In this document: one piece after another, positions 35,222-46,531 of the stretch
Position numbering within the stretch: the stretch's first letter is position 1
Layout: the number at the start of each line of letters is the position of its first letter
The notes under the pieces: generated by a model
The model's input: only the letters and a program-made list of their open reading frames with translations
Databases searched by the model: none
What the model was told of the DNA's origin: nothing
NCBI GenBank assembly: GCA_026003475.1
Contig: BPHJ01000001.1
Location: 1,487,189 to 1,551,188, forward strand
Length of the DNA stretch: 64,000 nucleotides
Direction: 5' to 3'
Source: Candidatus Kapaibacterium sp.
Lineage (GTDB): Bacteria > Bacteroidota > Ignavibacteria > Kapaibacteriales > NICIL-2
Made by a program: the position numbers and the translations under genes

Positions 35222-36195
35222 ACGGTTCGGTGTGCAATCGTCCATATCATCAGGGCTGCAAAATAGGCAGCAAGCCGAGCGGTGCGCTCGTCTGTATCGG
35301 TGCGGGGATTGACCTCGACAATGTCCACAATGCGGCATGCAGGGAGCGCAACAATACGCTCGATAATAGTTGCGACTTCATCTGGACGGAATCCATCGCT
35401 TGCTGGCGCGCTTACCCCAGGCGCATATGCCGACGCAAGCGCATCCATATCCAGCGAAAAGTGAATACCGCCGCATTCCACCAGTGAACCAACCACCTGC
35501 TCCAATGACGATGCCAGCGTCTGACGGCGGATTTGCTCCAGTGTCCAGACAACGTACCCGCGTTCGAGCACGTAGCGAACATGGTGTGCCGAGGCACTGA
35601 ACGCGTGGATACCGAATTCGACAAGCTGCTCGACCCGGCACGTGGCATCCTCGATCAACTCCCGGAACGGCGAACCCGAGTGGGTACCCTCCAGTGTTGG
35701 CGGTCGTACATCCAGGTGCGCATCAACATTGACAATACCAAGCCGCTGCGAGCGTGCTCCCAGTGCACGCCCATTGGGGAGCGCCACATCATGCCCACCT
35801 CCAAGCACAATTACCACCAGACCAGCATCAAGGAGTGCCCCGACGACCTCCTGTTGACGGCGATGGATTTCCTCCAACGAAAGCCCTTCGGTCCGCACGT
35901 CGCCGCAATCGAGGATCGTAGTATTCTCGGGCAGCATCGCTGTTCCAATACTTGCGGTAAGCTTTGCCAGTGCTCTGCGAATAGCAGCCGGTGCCGCGGC
36001 AGCACCCACCCGCCCACCGTTGCGACGGACACCTTCATCCTGCGGCACACCCAAGAGTGCAATGGTCGGATGCCGATCCCCCACTGCATTCACGGGGACA
36101 AGGTAATCAGCGATGCGACGATCGGCAGTTTCGGTGCGACGTACGGCCAATGGTTCGGATTCGCGGCAGAACTGGCGCACCAGATTGAGATTCAT
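35212..36195 (-). CDS. Arginase/agmatinase family enzyme, formimidoylglutamase-like
   Basis: About 327 residues of the ureohydrolase fold with a binuclear Mn site: GGGHDVALPN, NVDAHLDVRPP, HSGSPFRELIED and SLDMDALASAYAPG supply the His and Asp ligands in order. The wording DAHLDVRP and HSGSPFR is nearer to formimidoylglutamases (HutG) than to arginase or agmatinase. It would hydrolyse a guanidino or formimino group of an amino acid. No other hut genes are present. The ATG at 36195 (MNLNLVRQF) is about 30 bases downstream of a CATTTTTG promoter-like element; the frame's 26 further codons are not family-like. Confidence 0.87.
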   Translation of the reverse strand: MNLNLVRQFCRESEPLAVRRTETADRRIADYLVPVNAVGDRHPTIALLGVPQDEGVRRNGGRVGAAAAPAAIRRALAKLTASIGTAMLPENTTILDCGDVRTEGLSLEEIHRRQQEVVGALLDAGLVVIVLGGGHDVALPNGRALGARSQRLGIVNVDAHLDVRPPTLEGTHSGSPFRELIEDATCRVEQLVEFGIHAFSASAHHVRYVLERGYVVWTLEQIRRQTLASSLEQVVGSLVECGGIHFSLDMDALASAYAPGVSAPASDGFRPDEVATIIERIVALPACRIVDIVEVNPRTDTDERTARLAAYFAALMIWTIAHRTVCR

Positions 36196-36223
36196 CGTTC
36201 GAATCCATGGTTTGATTGGAATG

Positions 36224-36231
36224 CAAAAATG
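36224..36231 (-). promoter_or_regulatory. CATTTTTG -7-like element upstream of the arginase-family operon
   Basis: Minus strand CATTTTTGC, one mismatch to TAnnTTTG, 28 bases before the ATG at 36195. The spacing equals that at fusA and yebC, which is the main support. Confidence 0.35.
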
Positions 36232-36421
36232 CCATGCCCTTGCTCCCGCTTCTGCCGACACTCTGCCCAGCATGCAGACTGATCACGACCAAGCACGTGA
36301 CTCTTCTGCGCAGTGTGATAAAATCAGGTTTCCCAACCTACACGTCCACCATGCTGCTGGAGCAATCCGTAATTTCGTTGCCGTATTTCCCTGTCCTGTT
36401 TCACCCTGACATTTTCTCCGA

Positions 36422-37681
36422 ATGGCGAAAATTTCGGTTACCTCTCCGATCGTCGAGCTCGACGGCGATGAAATGGCACGCGTTATCTGGGCGCTCATCA
36501 AGGAAAAGCTCATTCTGCCGTACCTGGACCTACCTATCGTGTACTTCGACCTTTCGATTACCAACCGTGATGCAACCGATGACCGCGTCACCATCGAAGC
36601 TGCGCACGCGATCAAGGAGCACCACGTGGGTATCAAGTGTGCCACCATTACCCCCGATGAAGCACGCGTCAAGGAGTTCGGCTTGAAGCAAATGTGGAAA
36701 TCTCCCAACGGAACGATCCGCAATATTCTCAACGGCACAGTCTTTCGCGAGCCGATTGTCTGCCGGAACATTCCGCGCCTTGTCCCGAATTGGACAGCCC
36801 CTATCTGTATTGGACGCCACGCCTTCGGTGACCAGTACAGCGCTACCGACTTCGTCGTCAAGGGATCGGGAACGTTGACCATCACGTTCACTCCCGACGA
36901 TGGTTCTGAGCCACAGCAGTATCAGGTGTACCGCTTTCAGGGCGATGGCGTCGCGCTCGGCATGTACAACACCGATGAATCAATCCGTGGCTTTGCGCGT
37001 GCGTGTTTCAACCAAGCCCTCCTCAAGGGATGGCCGCTCTACTTGAGCACAAAGAACACCATTCTCAAGCGCTACGACGGTCGGTTCAAGGACATCTTCG
37101 AGGAAATCTACCAAACCGAATTCAAGGAACATTTCCAAGCACGCGGCTTGACCTACGAGCACCGGCTCATTGACGATATGGTCGCCTCGGCACTCAAGAT
37201 GAACGGCAACTTCGTCTGGGCATGCAAGAACTACGATGGCGACGTCCAGAGCGATATGCTTGCTCAAGGATTCGGTTCGCTCGGCATGATGACCTCGACG
37301 CTGATCACCCCCGATGGCTCCACGCTCGAAGCTGAAGCAGCCCATGGCACAGTCACCCGTCATTACCGGCTCTACCAGCAAGGGAAACCGACCTCGACGA
37401 ATCCGATTGCATCCATTTTTGCCTGGACACGCGGTTTGGCATTTCGCGCCAAGCTCGACGGCAATGCTGCACTGAAGCGTTTCTGCTCCACGCTCGAGCG
37501 GACCTGCATCGAAGCCGTCGAAGATGGGATCATGACCAAAGACCTGGCGCTGGCAGCCTACGGTTCAGCCATTGAGCATGGCACGCACTACCTCTACACC
37601 GAAGAATTTCTCGATGCTCTGGCAGAGCGATTACGTGCAGCGCTCAGTACCAATAACGAGTCCTCCAAGAGCAATGAGTAG
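36422..37681 (+). CDS. icd: NADP-dependent isocitrate dehydrogenase (type II)
   Basis: A 419-residue homodimeric isocitrate dehydrogenase of the eukaryote-like type II subfamily, which oxidatively decarboxylates isocitrate to 2-oxoglutarate in the TCA cycle. Characteristic segments are [69 protein letters not shown] and [14 protein letters not shown]. Length and motifs are those of the NADP enzyme (about 410 residues). It is the first gene of an icd-thyA-rfaE1 run, with an eight-base overlap to thyA. Confidence 0.96.
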   Translation: MAKISVTSPIVELDGDEMARVIWALIKEKLILPYLDLPIVYFDLSITNRDATDDRVTIEAAHAIKEHHVGIKCATITPDEARVKEFGLKQMWKSPNGTIRNILNGTVFREPIVCRNIPRLVPNWTAPICIGRHAFGDQYSATDFVVKGSGTLTITFTPDDGSEPQQYQVYRFQGDGVALGMYNTDESIRGFARACFNQALLKGWPLYLSTKNTILKRYDGRFKDIFEEIYQTEFKEHFQARGLTYEHRLIDDMVASALKMNGNFVWACKNYDGDVQSDMLAQGFGSLGMMTSTLITPDGSTLEAEAAHGTVTRHYRLYQQGKPTSTNPIASIFAWTRGLAFRAKLDGNAALKRFCSTLERTCIEAVEDGIMTKDLALAAYGSAIEHGTHYLYTEEFLDALAERLRAALSTNNESSKSNE

Positions 37682-38495
37682 CCACTTACTCAATCCAAAC
37701 GAGGAGCAGTACTTGGAGCTGCTGCGCACGATCCTGGAGCGTGGCGCTCCGCGTGCCGATCGCACAGGCGTCGGAACGCTCTCGATCTTTGGCTACCAGA
37801 TGCGATTCGACCTCCGGCGTGGATTTCCGCTCCTGACAACCAAGAAGCTCCACGTTCGCTCGATCATCACTGAACTGCTGTGGTTTCTCCGTGGCGATAC
37901 CAACATTGCCTATCTGCACGAGCATGGAGTGACCATCTGGGACGAGTGGGCAGACGAGCGTGGCGACTTGGGTCCGATTTACGGTAAGCAATGGCGCCGC
38001 TGGCAGGCACCCGACGGTCGTACGCTCGATCAGCTTGCCAGGGTCATCGAGGAAATCAAGCACAATCCGACCAGCCGCCGACTGGTGGTTAGCGCATGGA
38101 ATGTCGGCGAACTCGAGGCTATGCGATTGGCTCCCTGCCATGTGCTGTTCCAGTTCTACGTGGATGGCTCCTTTCTCTCGCTCCAGCTCTACCAGCGCTC
38201 AGCGGATGTGTTCTTGGGTGTACCGTTCAACATCGCTTCCTATGCGCTGTTGCTTGCGATGGTCGCACAGGTCTGCGGGCTTCGTCCGGCAGAGTTCATC
38301 CACACGCTTGGCGATGCCCATCTCTACCGCAACCATCTCGACCAAGCACGTCTCCAACTGCAACGAACACCATTGGAACCACCGATACTCTGGCTGAACC
38401 CAGCGGTCCGTTCTATTGATGCCTTCACGCACGACGACATTGCGTTCCCCAACTATTCCGCACACCCGCCCATCAAGGCGGAGGTTGCCGTTTGA
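37674..38495 (+). CDS. thyA: Thymidylate synthase
   Basis: A 273-residue ThyA enzyme making dTMP from dUMP with methylene-tetrahydrofolate as carbon donor and reductant. The phosphate-binding [12 protein letters not shown], the catalytic Cys155 in [12 protein letters not shown], the dUMP-binding [20 protein letters not shown] and [12 protein letters not shown] are all intact. The open frame begins at 37572 inside icd, but [17 protein letters not shown] at 37674 is the family start and overlaps icd by eight bases. The C-terminus ends IKAEVAV, close to the usual PxKAPVAV/I tail. Confidence 0.97.
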   Translation: MSSHLLNPNEEQYLELLRTILERGAPRADRTGVGTLSIFGYQMRFDLRRGFPLLTTKKLHVRSIITELLWFLRGDTNIAYLHEHGVTIWDEWADERGDLGPIYGKQWRRWQAPDGRTLDQLARVIEEIKHNPTSRRLVVSAWNVGELEAMRLAPCHVLFQFYVDGSFLSLQLYQRSADVFLGVPFNIASYALLLAMVAQVCGLRPAEFIHTLGDAHLYRNHLDQARLQLQRTPLEPPILWLNPAVRSIDAFTHDDIAFPNYSAHPPIKAEVAV

Positions 38496-38515
38496 CACCA
38501 TCGTTTGCTGGTAGT

Positions 38516-39553
38516 ATGGACCAATTGACTCTCGCACAGTGTCGAGCATGGTTGGAGCGCCTGCCCCAGCGACGCATTGCTGTTGTTGGCGATGTGATGC
38601 TCGATCATTACTACCTTGGCGCGGTGAGCCGTATTTCGCCCGAAGCACCCGTGCCCGTTGTCGAATTGGAGCAAGAGACCTACCGACTCGGTGGCGCTGC
38701 AAATGTGGCAAACAATCTCCGCATGCTCGGGGTAGGTGTGGTGCTCTGTGGTGTTATCGGCTCCGATTCGGCTGGGCAACGCCTGCGCGAGCTTGCTGCC
38801 GATTTGGGAGTTGATCCTGCTGGACTCATCACCGACCCTGAGCGACCGACAACCACGAAAACACGCGTCATTGGCAACAATCAGCAACTGGTGCGTCTCG
38901 ATCGGGAAGCGCGCACTCCGATAAGCCTTGCGCTGGCTGAGCAGATGCTTGCCGTCCTCGACAGCTCTGCGCCCATTGATGCCATCATCCTGGAAGACTA
39001 CAACAAAGGCGTTCTGACGCCTCTGCTCATCGAGCGAGCGATCGCCTGGGCAACCGAACGCAGCGTACCGGTTTTTGTGGATCCCAAGACGGAGAACTTT
39101 TTCGCCTACCGCGGCGCAACAGTCTTCAAACCCAACCAAAAGGAAGCACAAGCAGCGCTCGGATACCACCTCGATGGCCAGGAGAGCCTTCTCCGCGCAG
39201 GGAGAGAGTTGCTCAAGCGACTTGCTGCCGGAACAGTCATTCTCACACTGGGAGCACGCGGCATGTTGCTCGTCGAGCAGAGCCAGCAGCACTGGCACAT
39301 TCCATCCCTGGCGCGGCACGTTGCCGATGTATCCGGCGCGGGCGATACCGTCATTGCAACCCTTGCAGCAATGGCGGTTACGGGCGCACCAATCCGACAA
39401 GCAGCGCTCATCGCAAGTATTGCTGCTGGCGTCGTCTGTAGCGAACCAGGCGTCGTGCCAATCACCATACCGGCACTCCTTACCGCACTGGAACAGTTCG
39501 AATTCGCATCCAGTGTTGACAGTGCATCATTGCTGGCGGCAACGTCCCATTAG
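38516..39553 (+). CDS. rfaE1: D-glycero-beta-D-manno-heptose-7-phosphate kinase (RfaE domain I)
   Basis: A 345-residue PfkB-family kinase equivalent to the kinase half of HldE/RfaE, which phosphorylates heptose 7-phosphate to the 1,7-bisphosphate for LPS inner-core heptose. Motifs: VVGDVMLDHYYLG, SPEAPVPVVELE, GGAANVANNL, ILEDYNKGVLTP and the catalytic SGAGDTVIATLAA. The cytidylyltransferase half is absent, so RfaE2 must be a separate gene. A TTG at 38492 is open and would give an overlap with thyA, but ATG 38516 (MDQLTLAQCRAWLE) is preferred. Confidence 0.92.
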   Translation: MDQLTLAQCRAWLERLPQRRIAVVGDVMLDHYYLGAVSRISPEAPVPVVELEQETYRLGGAANVANNLRMLGVGVVLCGVIGSDSAGQRLRELAADLGVDPAGLITDPERPTTTKTRVIGNNQQLVRLDREARTPISLALAEQMLAVLDSSAPIDAIILEDYNKGVLTPLLIERAIAWATERSVPVFVDPKTENFFAYRGATVFKPNQKEAQAALGYHLDGQESLLRAGRELLKRLAAGTVILTLGARGMLLVEQSQQHWHIPSLARHVADVSGAGDTVIATLAAMAVTGAPIRQAALIASIAAGVVCSEPGVVPITIPALLTALEQFEFASSVDSASLLAATSH

Positions 39554-39605
39554 CCAGCCGATGCTGTAAATTGCGTGCCTAAAATTCAAGTCATGTCCAT
39601 TTTTC

Positions 39606-39610
39606 GGAGG
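39606..39610 (+). promoter_or_regulatory. GGAGG ribosome-binding site that supports the TTG start of secD
   Basis: GGAGG lies seven bases before TTG 39618. The TTG is followed at once by AAAGGGAAAGTT, the basic start before the first membrane span of SecD, and no ATG or GTG is available at this point. Confidence 0.75.
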
Positions 39611-39617
39611 CTTACCC

Positions 39618-41624
39618 TTGAAAGGGAAAGTTGGCAAGCTGCTGACGATTATCGTCCCGATCATCTTGGCTGTATTTCTGCTGTATCCAACCTGGCGAGC
39701 CCAGCAGATGGCTGCCGAACGCCAGTCGCTCGATTCCGCTGCCCAAGTGCAGTGGGATCAGGTCAATGGTGAGGATTTTCGGAAAGAGAAGCTCCGCGCC
39801 CTCAAGCTTGGCCTGGACCTGCGCGGCGGCATGTACGTAACGTTGGAAGTGGACGTCGTCCGACTGCTCGAAGAGGCTGCCGACCGTGCGTCGGTTGATG
39901 AGACCTTCCAGCGCGTCATCGAGGAAACTCATCGCCAAGCCGAACAGAGCGATGAAGAAGTGCTCGATATTTTCCTGCGGAATTTCGATCGCCTCGCGCG
40001 TCCGCAAGGTAAATCCTTGGTGACGTACTACGAGCTGGTGGACGTCCGCGACATCAGCGAAGAGCGAATCATCGAACGGCTCAAGCGCGATATCAACGAA
40101 GCCGTTGACCAAGCGCTCGAGGTGATCCGTCAGCGGATCGACAAGTTCGGCGTAACTGAGCCAACAATCCAAAAGCAGGGTACACGGCGCATCCTGCTGG
40201 AGCTTCCCGGCGTCCAAGATGAGCGCGAAATGCGTCAGCTCCTCCAAACAACTGCCCGACTGGAGTTCAAGTTGCTCCGCCATGGCAATGATGTGCTCTA
40301 TGCGTTTTTGAACATTGACCGCTACTTGGCCGGTAAAAGCACTCGTGACACAACTATTGCCGGACTCGACACAACCCGCACCGACACGACAACCGCACGC
40401 GCTTCCGATACCGCAGCCAAGCCCGACCCCTATGCTGGTCTTTCCGACGAAGAAAAAATTGCTAAATTCCGCCGGGAGCATCCGTTTTTGTCGCTCTTTG
40501 CTGGGCAGGTTCTCATCGGTGAGCGCTACCAACCTTTCGACATCGCCGAGGAAGTCATCCCCAAACTTCCTGCCGATGCAGAGTTTTCCTTCGTTACCAC
40601 CGAGGACGGCAAGCGGCAGTTGCAGTCACTGCTTGCGCGTCCGGACATCCGACGCATGCTGCCAGCCGATGCCGAAATCGCCTTCAGCGCTAAACCAGAG
40701 CGTGGCAGCGACAATACACCCAACCGCACGTACGGAATGTACGTCCTCAAGCGGGACCCCGAACTTACCGGCGACGTTGTCACCGACGCCTATGCAACAT
40801 TTGACCAAATGACCAATCGCCCGATGGTGCTCATGTACATGAGCAGCGACGGAGCCGAACGCTGGGCAAAAATCACTGGTGCAAACATCGGCAAACGGAT
40901 TGCCATTGTGCTCGATGGGGAGGTGTATAGCGCGCCGGTTGTCCGAAGCAAGATCACTGGCGGTAGCTCCCAGATCGAGGGAATGGCAAATGTCGAAGAA
41001 GCCAAGCTGCTCCAGATTGTTCTCAAAGCGGGTGCGCTCAAAGCACCGGTCAAGATCATCGAAGAGCGCGTCGTTGGTCCTTCGCTTGGCGAAGATTCGA
41101 TTCGCTCTGGCATTTCTGCCAGCTTGATTGCGTTCGCGCTCGTTGTGCTGTTCATGGTAACCTACTATAGCCTTGGCGGCGTGGTGGCGGTGATCGCAAT
41201 GCTCATCAACGTGATGCTCAACTTGGGCATTCTGTCCGGCTTCGGAGGCACACTCTCCCTGCCGGGCATTGCCGGGATTATCCTGACTCTTGCGATTGCG
41301 GTAGATGCCAACATCATCATCTTCGAGCGGATCCGCGAAGAGCTTCACCGCGGGCGCAGCTTGCGAGCCAGCATTGACGAAGGCTTCCGCCACGCACTCC
41401 CACCGATCATAGACTCGCACGTGACGACCTTCCTAACCGGGCTAATCCTGTTCGTGCTCGGCTACGGTCCAATCCAAGGGTTCGCCACAACCCTGATGAT
41501 CGGTATCCTGACGACACTGTTTACGAGCATTCTCGTTTCGCGTGCAATCATCGAGGTATGGCTCGCTCGAAGCCCGAATGCACGCATCAGCTTCGGCGAA
41601 GTTCTTCCTGCTCCCCAAAGCTAA
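39618..41624 (+). CDS. secD: Protein translocase subunit SecD
   Basis: A 668-residue RND-type membrane protein that, with SecF, uses the proton-motive force to assist SecYEG-dependent export. TM1 (about 6-23) precedes the hallmark GLDLRGGMYVTLEV (65-78). The periplasmic P1 domain follows. A Thr- and Ala-rich insertion (around 235-275: TRDTTIAGLDTTRTDTTTAR) precedes a second periplasmic part, and five TM segments with the conserved TLAIAVDANIIIFERIREEL motif close the protein. The start is a TTG supported by GGAGG. SecF follows after 27 bases. The insertion is longer than in proteobacterial SecD but of the kind seen in FCB bacteria. Confidence 0.95.
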   Translation: MKGKVGKLLTIIVPIILAVFLLYPTWRAQQMAAERQSLDSAAQVQWDQVNGEDFRKEKLRALKLGLDLRGGMYVTLEVDVVRLLEEAADRASVDETFQRVIEETHRQAEQSDEEVLDIFLRNFDRLARPQGKSLVTYYELVDVRDISEERIIERLKRDINEAVDQALEVIRQRIDKFGVTEPTIQKQGTRRILLELPGVQDEREMRQLLQTTARLEFKLLRHGNDVLYAFLNIDRYLAGKSTRDTTIAGLDTTRTDTTTARASDTAAKPDPYAGLSDEEKIAKFRREHPFLSLFAGQVLIGERYQPFDIAEEVIPKLPADAEFSFVTTEDGKRQLQSLLARPDIRRMLPADAEIAFSAKPERGSDNTPNRTYGMYVLKRDPELTGDVVTDAYATFDQMTNRPMVLMYMSSDGAERWAKITGANIGKRIAIVLDGEVYSAPVVRSKITGGSSQIEGMANVEEAKLLQIVLKAGALKAPVKIIEERVVGPSLGEDSIRSGISASLIAFALVVLFMVTYYSLGGVVAVIAMLINVMLNLGILSGFGGTLSLPGIAGIILTLAIAVDANIIIFERIREELHRGRSLRASIDEGFRHALPPIIDSHVTTFLTGLILFVLGYGPIQGFATTLMIGILTTLFTSILVSRAIIEVWLARSPNARISFGEVLPAPQS

Positions 41625-41651
41625 CATCAACCACTTGGCAGAGTTTCAGCA

Positions 41652-42623
41652 ATGGAATTTTTCGGCAAAACAAACATTGATTTTCTCGGTAAACGCCGCA
41701 TCTTCCTGGTTGTGTCGGTTGTGATCAACCTGGTCGGATTAGCGCTCTTGCTCTTTGGCGGCATGCGGCTTGGGATCGACTTCCAAGGTGGCACAGAAGT
41801 CGCGGTCCGCTTCGCCAGCGAACAACACACCGACGCCGTCCGCGCAGCAGTGACCAAAGCAGGATTCCAGAACGCCGAGATCAAATCCTACGGAAAAGCC
41901 AACGAATTTCTCATTCGCGTCCCCGACGTGACCGGACAAGGAGAACGGTCGCCATCTGCTCGCATCGTCAGCACACTCCAAGCATCGTTCCCGAACCAGG
42001 CAGTGACTGTTCTCAAGGAGGATCGAATCGGCCCCAAAATCGGCAGCGAACTACGCACCAAAGCAGTCATTGCGGTTTTGCTGGCAATCGTCGCCATTCT
42101 GCTCTACATTGCCTTTCGCTTTGAGTTTATCTACGGGCTCGGAGCAGTTGTAGCCCTTGTGCACGACGTCTTCGTTGCGCTCACGTTCGTTCTCGTCGGG
42201 CAAAAGCTCGAGATCCTCAACCTCGAGTTCAACCAAGGCGTGCTGGCTGCACTGTTGACCGTCGTCGGCTTTTCGATCAACGACACCGTGATCATTTTCG
42301 ATCGGATTCGAGAAAATCGCGACAAGCACAAAGGAATGGCGCTGGTACCCCTGATGAATCTTTCGATCAACGAGACACTCAGCCGCACGATCAACACTGT
42401 TCTGACTGTTGTGCTCGTGCTTTCGACTCTACTTGCACTCGGTGGCGAAGTGCTCCACGGCTTTTCGTTCACGATGCTGGTGGGGATCATCACCGGAACA
42501 TACTCTTCGATTTACATCGCCAGCGCGTTCGTTGTGTGGTACACCGAACATGTCAAGAAAGAGCCGGTCGAAACAGCCAGCACCCGTCAGCCAAAGATTC
42601 TCCGCGCACTCAAAGAAGCATAA
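41652..42623 (+). CDS. secF: Protein translocase subunit SecF
   Basis: A 323-residue partner of SecD. It has a first TM (IFLVVSVVINLVGLALLLFG), then RLGIDFQGGTEVAVRF, a short periplasmic domain and five further TM segments with LLTVVGFSINDTVIIFDRIR and the LSRTINTVLTV segment. All are diagnostic of SecF. It lies between secD and a STAS-domain gene, whose ATG follows the secF stop by three bases. Confidence 0.96.
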   Translation: MEFFGKTNIDFLGKRRIFLVVSVVINLVGLALLLFGGMRLGIDFQGGTEVAVRFASEQHTDAVRAAVTKAGFQNAEIKSYGKANEFLIRVPDVTGQGERSPSARIVSTLQASFPNQAVTVLKEDRIGPKIGSELRTKAVIAVLLAIVAILLYIAFRFEFIYGLGAVVALVHDVFVALTFVLVGQKLEILNLEFNQGVLAALLTVVGFSINDTVIIFDRIRENRDKHKGMALVPLMNLSINETLSRTINTVLTVVLVLSTLLALGGEVLHGFSFTMLVGIITGTYSSIYIASAFVVWYTEHVKKEPVETASTRQPKILRALKEA

Positions 42624-42626
42624 CCG

Positions 42627-42950
42627 ATGAACGTCCGACGAATTGGTACTGCAGCGGTCATCACTCTGGACTCCCACCTCACAGGCGGACCAGCGGGCGT
42701 TGCATTCACCGATCACGTCCGCCGTCTGGTCAGCGAAGGCGCCGAGCACATCATCCTCGATTGCAGTGGTGTTGAACTCATCAACAGCTCTGGATTGGGA
42801 ATGCTGGTTGCAGCACTGGCAACGCTCCGATCGCATGGGGGACGGTGCACCTTGGCTGCGGTGCCGGAAAAGATGCAGATGTTGCTGGAGGTCACTCACC
42901 TGGACAGCGTGTTTACCCTTTGCCCATCGGTCACCGATGCACTGGCATAG
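42627..42950 (+). CDS. STAS-domain anti-sigma factor antagonist
   Basis: A 107-residue single STAS domain like SpoIIAA/RsbV. The conserved loop ILDCSGVELINSSGLGMLVA holds the serines (Ser54/Ser55) that are phosphorylated by a partner kinase (RsbW/SpoIIAB type) in partner-switching control of a sigma factor. In FCB bacteria such proteins may also regulate other targets. No cognate kinase or phosphatase is in this window. It is translated directly after secF and nine bases before purA. Confidence 0.9.
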   Translation: MNVRRIGTAAVITLDSHLTGGPAGVAFTDHVRRLVSEGAEHIILDCSGVELINSSGLGMLVAALATLRSHGGRCTLAAVPEKMQMLLEVTHLDSVFTLCPSVTDALA

Positions 42951-44225
<1,275 letters not shown>

Positions 44226-44263
44226 ATTCGCAGCCACTGGTTGCAGCACCTCACACTTCCTGC

Positions 44264-46453
44264 ATGCGACGGAGACGGCGAGCAAGTTTCCCTTTCATCA
44301 AGCAACGAGACTACAGCGAATGCGGCACCACGTGCCTGGCAATGATTTTGCGCTGGTATGGGCTCGACAATGTCCAAGCAGCCCTGCGTGAACTTGCCGG
44401 TGTATGGGCACAAGGAACTGATCTACTCACCCTGGCACGTACCGCCGAACGTTTCGGCTTCCGTGCCGAAGGCGTCCGCATGCGGATCGAACACCTGCAG
44501 CAGGTTCCGCTGCCGCTGATAGCACACTATCGGGGTAATCATTTTGTGGTGGTTTACCGCGTAAGCTCGACGCACGTCTGGATTGCCGACCCTGCTATTG
44601 GGAAGGAAAAGCTCACTCTGCAGGAATTCGCCACTCGATGGAATGGCATTGCCCTGTTGCTGGAACCATCTCCCACGTTGGCTCCGCAGGCCGATGTCCT
44701 GGAGCTCATCGAGCGATACCGCCAGCGCCAACGCACCTTCGGTCAGCTTCTGCGCCAGCTCGTCCTGGAACGCTTCCGCCGCCCGATTGCCGAAATCCTG
44801 CTGGCATCTCTGCTTTTGGCACTGCTCGGACTGAGCCTGCCCCTGTTCACGCAGAGCATCATTGACAATGTGTTGGTTCTGCGCAATAACGCCCTGCTGG
44901 TTGCGCTGGCAGTCGCGATGAGCATTATCGTCGTCATGCAGCTTGTCCTCAGCTACATCCGCCAACTATTGGTCGTTCAGTCGCGCATCGAATTTGAGTA
45001 CGAGTTCTTCGCCCGCTTCTTCGAGCGAATGCTCCAACTGGGGCAGCGCTACTTCGATGCCCACAAACGCGAAGATTTCATCCAGCGGTTTCAAGAAAAC
45101 CTTAAGCTCCGAAGCCTGCTCTCGAGTGGAACGGTTCAAGCACTGCTCGATATTGTCCTGGTACTCGTGCTGACGCCCATCTTGTGGTTCTACCATGCGG
45201 GGCTGGCTGCAATCGCAACAGTAGTTATCCTGCTGTTTGCGCTGACGACAATCATCTTTACACCACGATTGCGTGCGCTGCAGAACAAGGTGTTCGCCGA
45301 AAATGCGCGAACGATGGGAGCATTTCTCGACACACTCCTGGGGATAACAACCATCAAGCTCTTGGTGGCAGAACTGCCGCGGCTGTGGCAATGGCGCGGC
45401 ATCTACAAGTACACGCTCAACAAGGTGCACCAGACGATGGTCACGCAGGCCCGAATGAGCATTGTCCTGCGCTCGCTGGTGGTTCTGGGACAGGTGGCAA
45501 TCTATTGGGTCGGGGCATGGGTTAGTGCAGAAGGTGCCATCAGCGTCGGAGAGTATGTTGCCTTTATCGCCATCTTTGGCATCGTGCTTAGCGCATCGCA
45601 CTCGATCGGCGAACTGTGGGTTGTGCTCACCGAACTTGGTGTCACGTTTGCCCGGTTGGGGGATGTGCTGCTCCAGGAGCCAGAAGTCACCGCCGATGAA
45701 CAGCTCCAACCAATGCCCACAAGCGCGGACTTATGTTTCTCGAACGTGAGTTTTGCCTACGCACCACAGTCACCGCCTGTGCTCCGCGACATATCACTGG
45801 TGATTCCCGAAGGAACGCGTATTGGCATCATCGGGCGGAACGGTTCGGGCAAGACCACCCTTGCAAAGTTGATCGTTCGACTCTACGACGACTATACAGG
45901 CTCAATCACCATCGGTGGCGTTGAACTGCGCTCGATTCATCCATCAGCACTGCGCAGCCATGTTGCCATGCTCTCCCAAGACCCCTACATCTTCGATGGC
46001 ACCATCGCCGAAAACATCGCAATTGCAAAGCCCGATGCAACGATGGACGAGATTGTGTGGGCAGCACAGCAAGCAGAACTGCATGCCGACGTTCAGCGCT
46101 TCTACCTGGGTTATCATCAACGTGTCGGTAATTCGGGAGCACAGCTTTCCGGTGGGCAGCGACTCAAACTCGCGCTGGCGCGGCTGTTCCTCTCCGATGC
46201 GCGCATTGTAATTCTCGACGAAGCCAGCAGCGCCCTCGATGCCTTGAGCGAGGAACGCATCATGCACAACCTGTACGAGCATTTTGCTGGACGTACGATC
46301 ATTTCGATCGCTCATCGCATGACCACACTTCAGCACGTCGAGCGCATCCTGGTGCTCGATCATGGCGAGCTGGTCGAAGAAGGATCGCACGATGAGCTTC
46401 TCCAACGGCAGGGGCTTTATTACCAATTCTTGCGGACATACGTCGAGGTCTGA
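44264..46453 (+). CDS. Peptidase C39-containing ABC transporter (peptide/bacteriocin-type exporter)
   Basis: A 729-residue PCAT. The N-terminal C39 protease has QRDYSECGTTCLAMIL (catalytic Cys20), a His in HYRGNHFVVVY and an Asp in VWIADPA. Six membrane spans follow (about 160-440), then an ATPase with Walker A IIGRNGSGKTTLAKL, signature LSGGQRLKLALARLF and Walker B IVILDEASSALD. Such proteins cleave double-glycine leaders and export the peptide. No leader peptide or biosynthetic gene was seen near it, so the substrate is unknown. It follows purA at 38 bases. Confidence 0.93.
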   Translation: MRRRRRASFPFIKQRDYSECGTTCLAMILRWYGLDNVQAALRELAGVWAQGTDLLTLARTAERFGFRAEGVRMRIEHLQQVPLPLIAHYRGNHFVVVYRVSSTHVWIADPAIGKEKLTLQEFATRWNGIALLLEPSPTLAPQADVLELIERYRQRQRTFGQLLRQLVLERFRRPIAEILLASLLLALLGLSLPLFTQSIIDNVLVLRNNALLVALAVAMSIIVVMQLVLSYIRQLLVVQSRIEFEYEFFARFFERMLQLGQRYFDAHKREDFIQRFQENLKLRSLLSSGTVQALLDIVLVLVLTPILWFYHAGLAAIATVVILLFALTTIIFTPRLRALQNKVFAENARTMGAFLDTLLGITTIKLLVAELPRLWQWRGIYKYTLNKVHQTMVTQARMSIVLRSLVVLGQVAIYWVGAWVSAEGAISVGEYVAFIAIFGIVLSASHSIGELWVVLTELGVTFARLGDVLLQEPEVTADEQLQPMPTSADLCFSNVSFAYAPQSPPVLRDISLVIPEGTRIGIIGRNGSGKTTLAKLIVRLYDDYTGSITIGGVELRSIHPSALRSHVAMLSQDPYIFDGTIAENIAIAKPDATMDEIVWAAQQAELHADVQRFYLGYHQRVGNSGAQLSGGQRLKLALARLFLSDARIVILDEASSALDALSEERIMHNLYEHFAGRTIISIAHRMTTLQHVERILVLDHGELVEEGSHDELLQRQGLYYQFLRTYVEV

Positions 46454-46472
46454 TCCCAGCAGGGGCACGTCC

Positions 46473-46503
46473 TTGATCTGCCTGTGTGAATCGGCTATTT
46501 TCG
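46473..46503 (+). promoter_or_regulatory. Probable FCB-type promoter of the NRAMP-UspA gene
   Basis: TTG at 46473-46475, a 20-base spacer, then TATTTTCG at 46496-46503 (one mismatch to TAnnTTTG), 28 bases before the ATG at 46532. This is the only site in the window where both the -33 and -7 parts can be seen at a normal spacing. Confidence 0.45.
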
Positions 46504-46531
46504 TGGCAGTCGAATATGGTGATTCTGTGTG

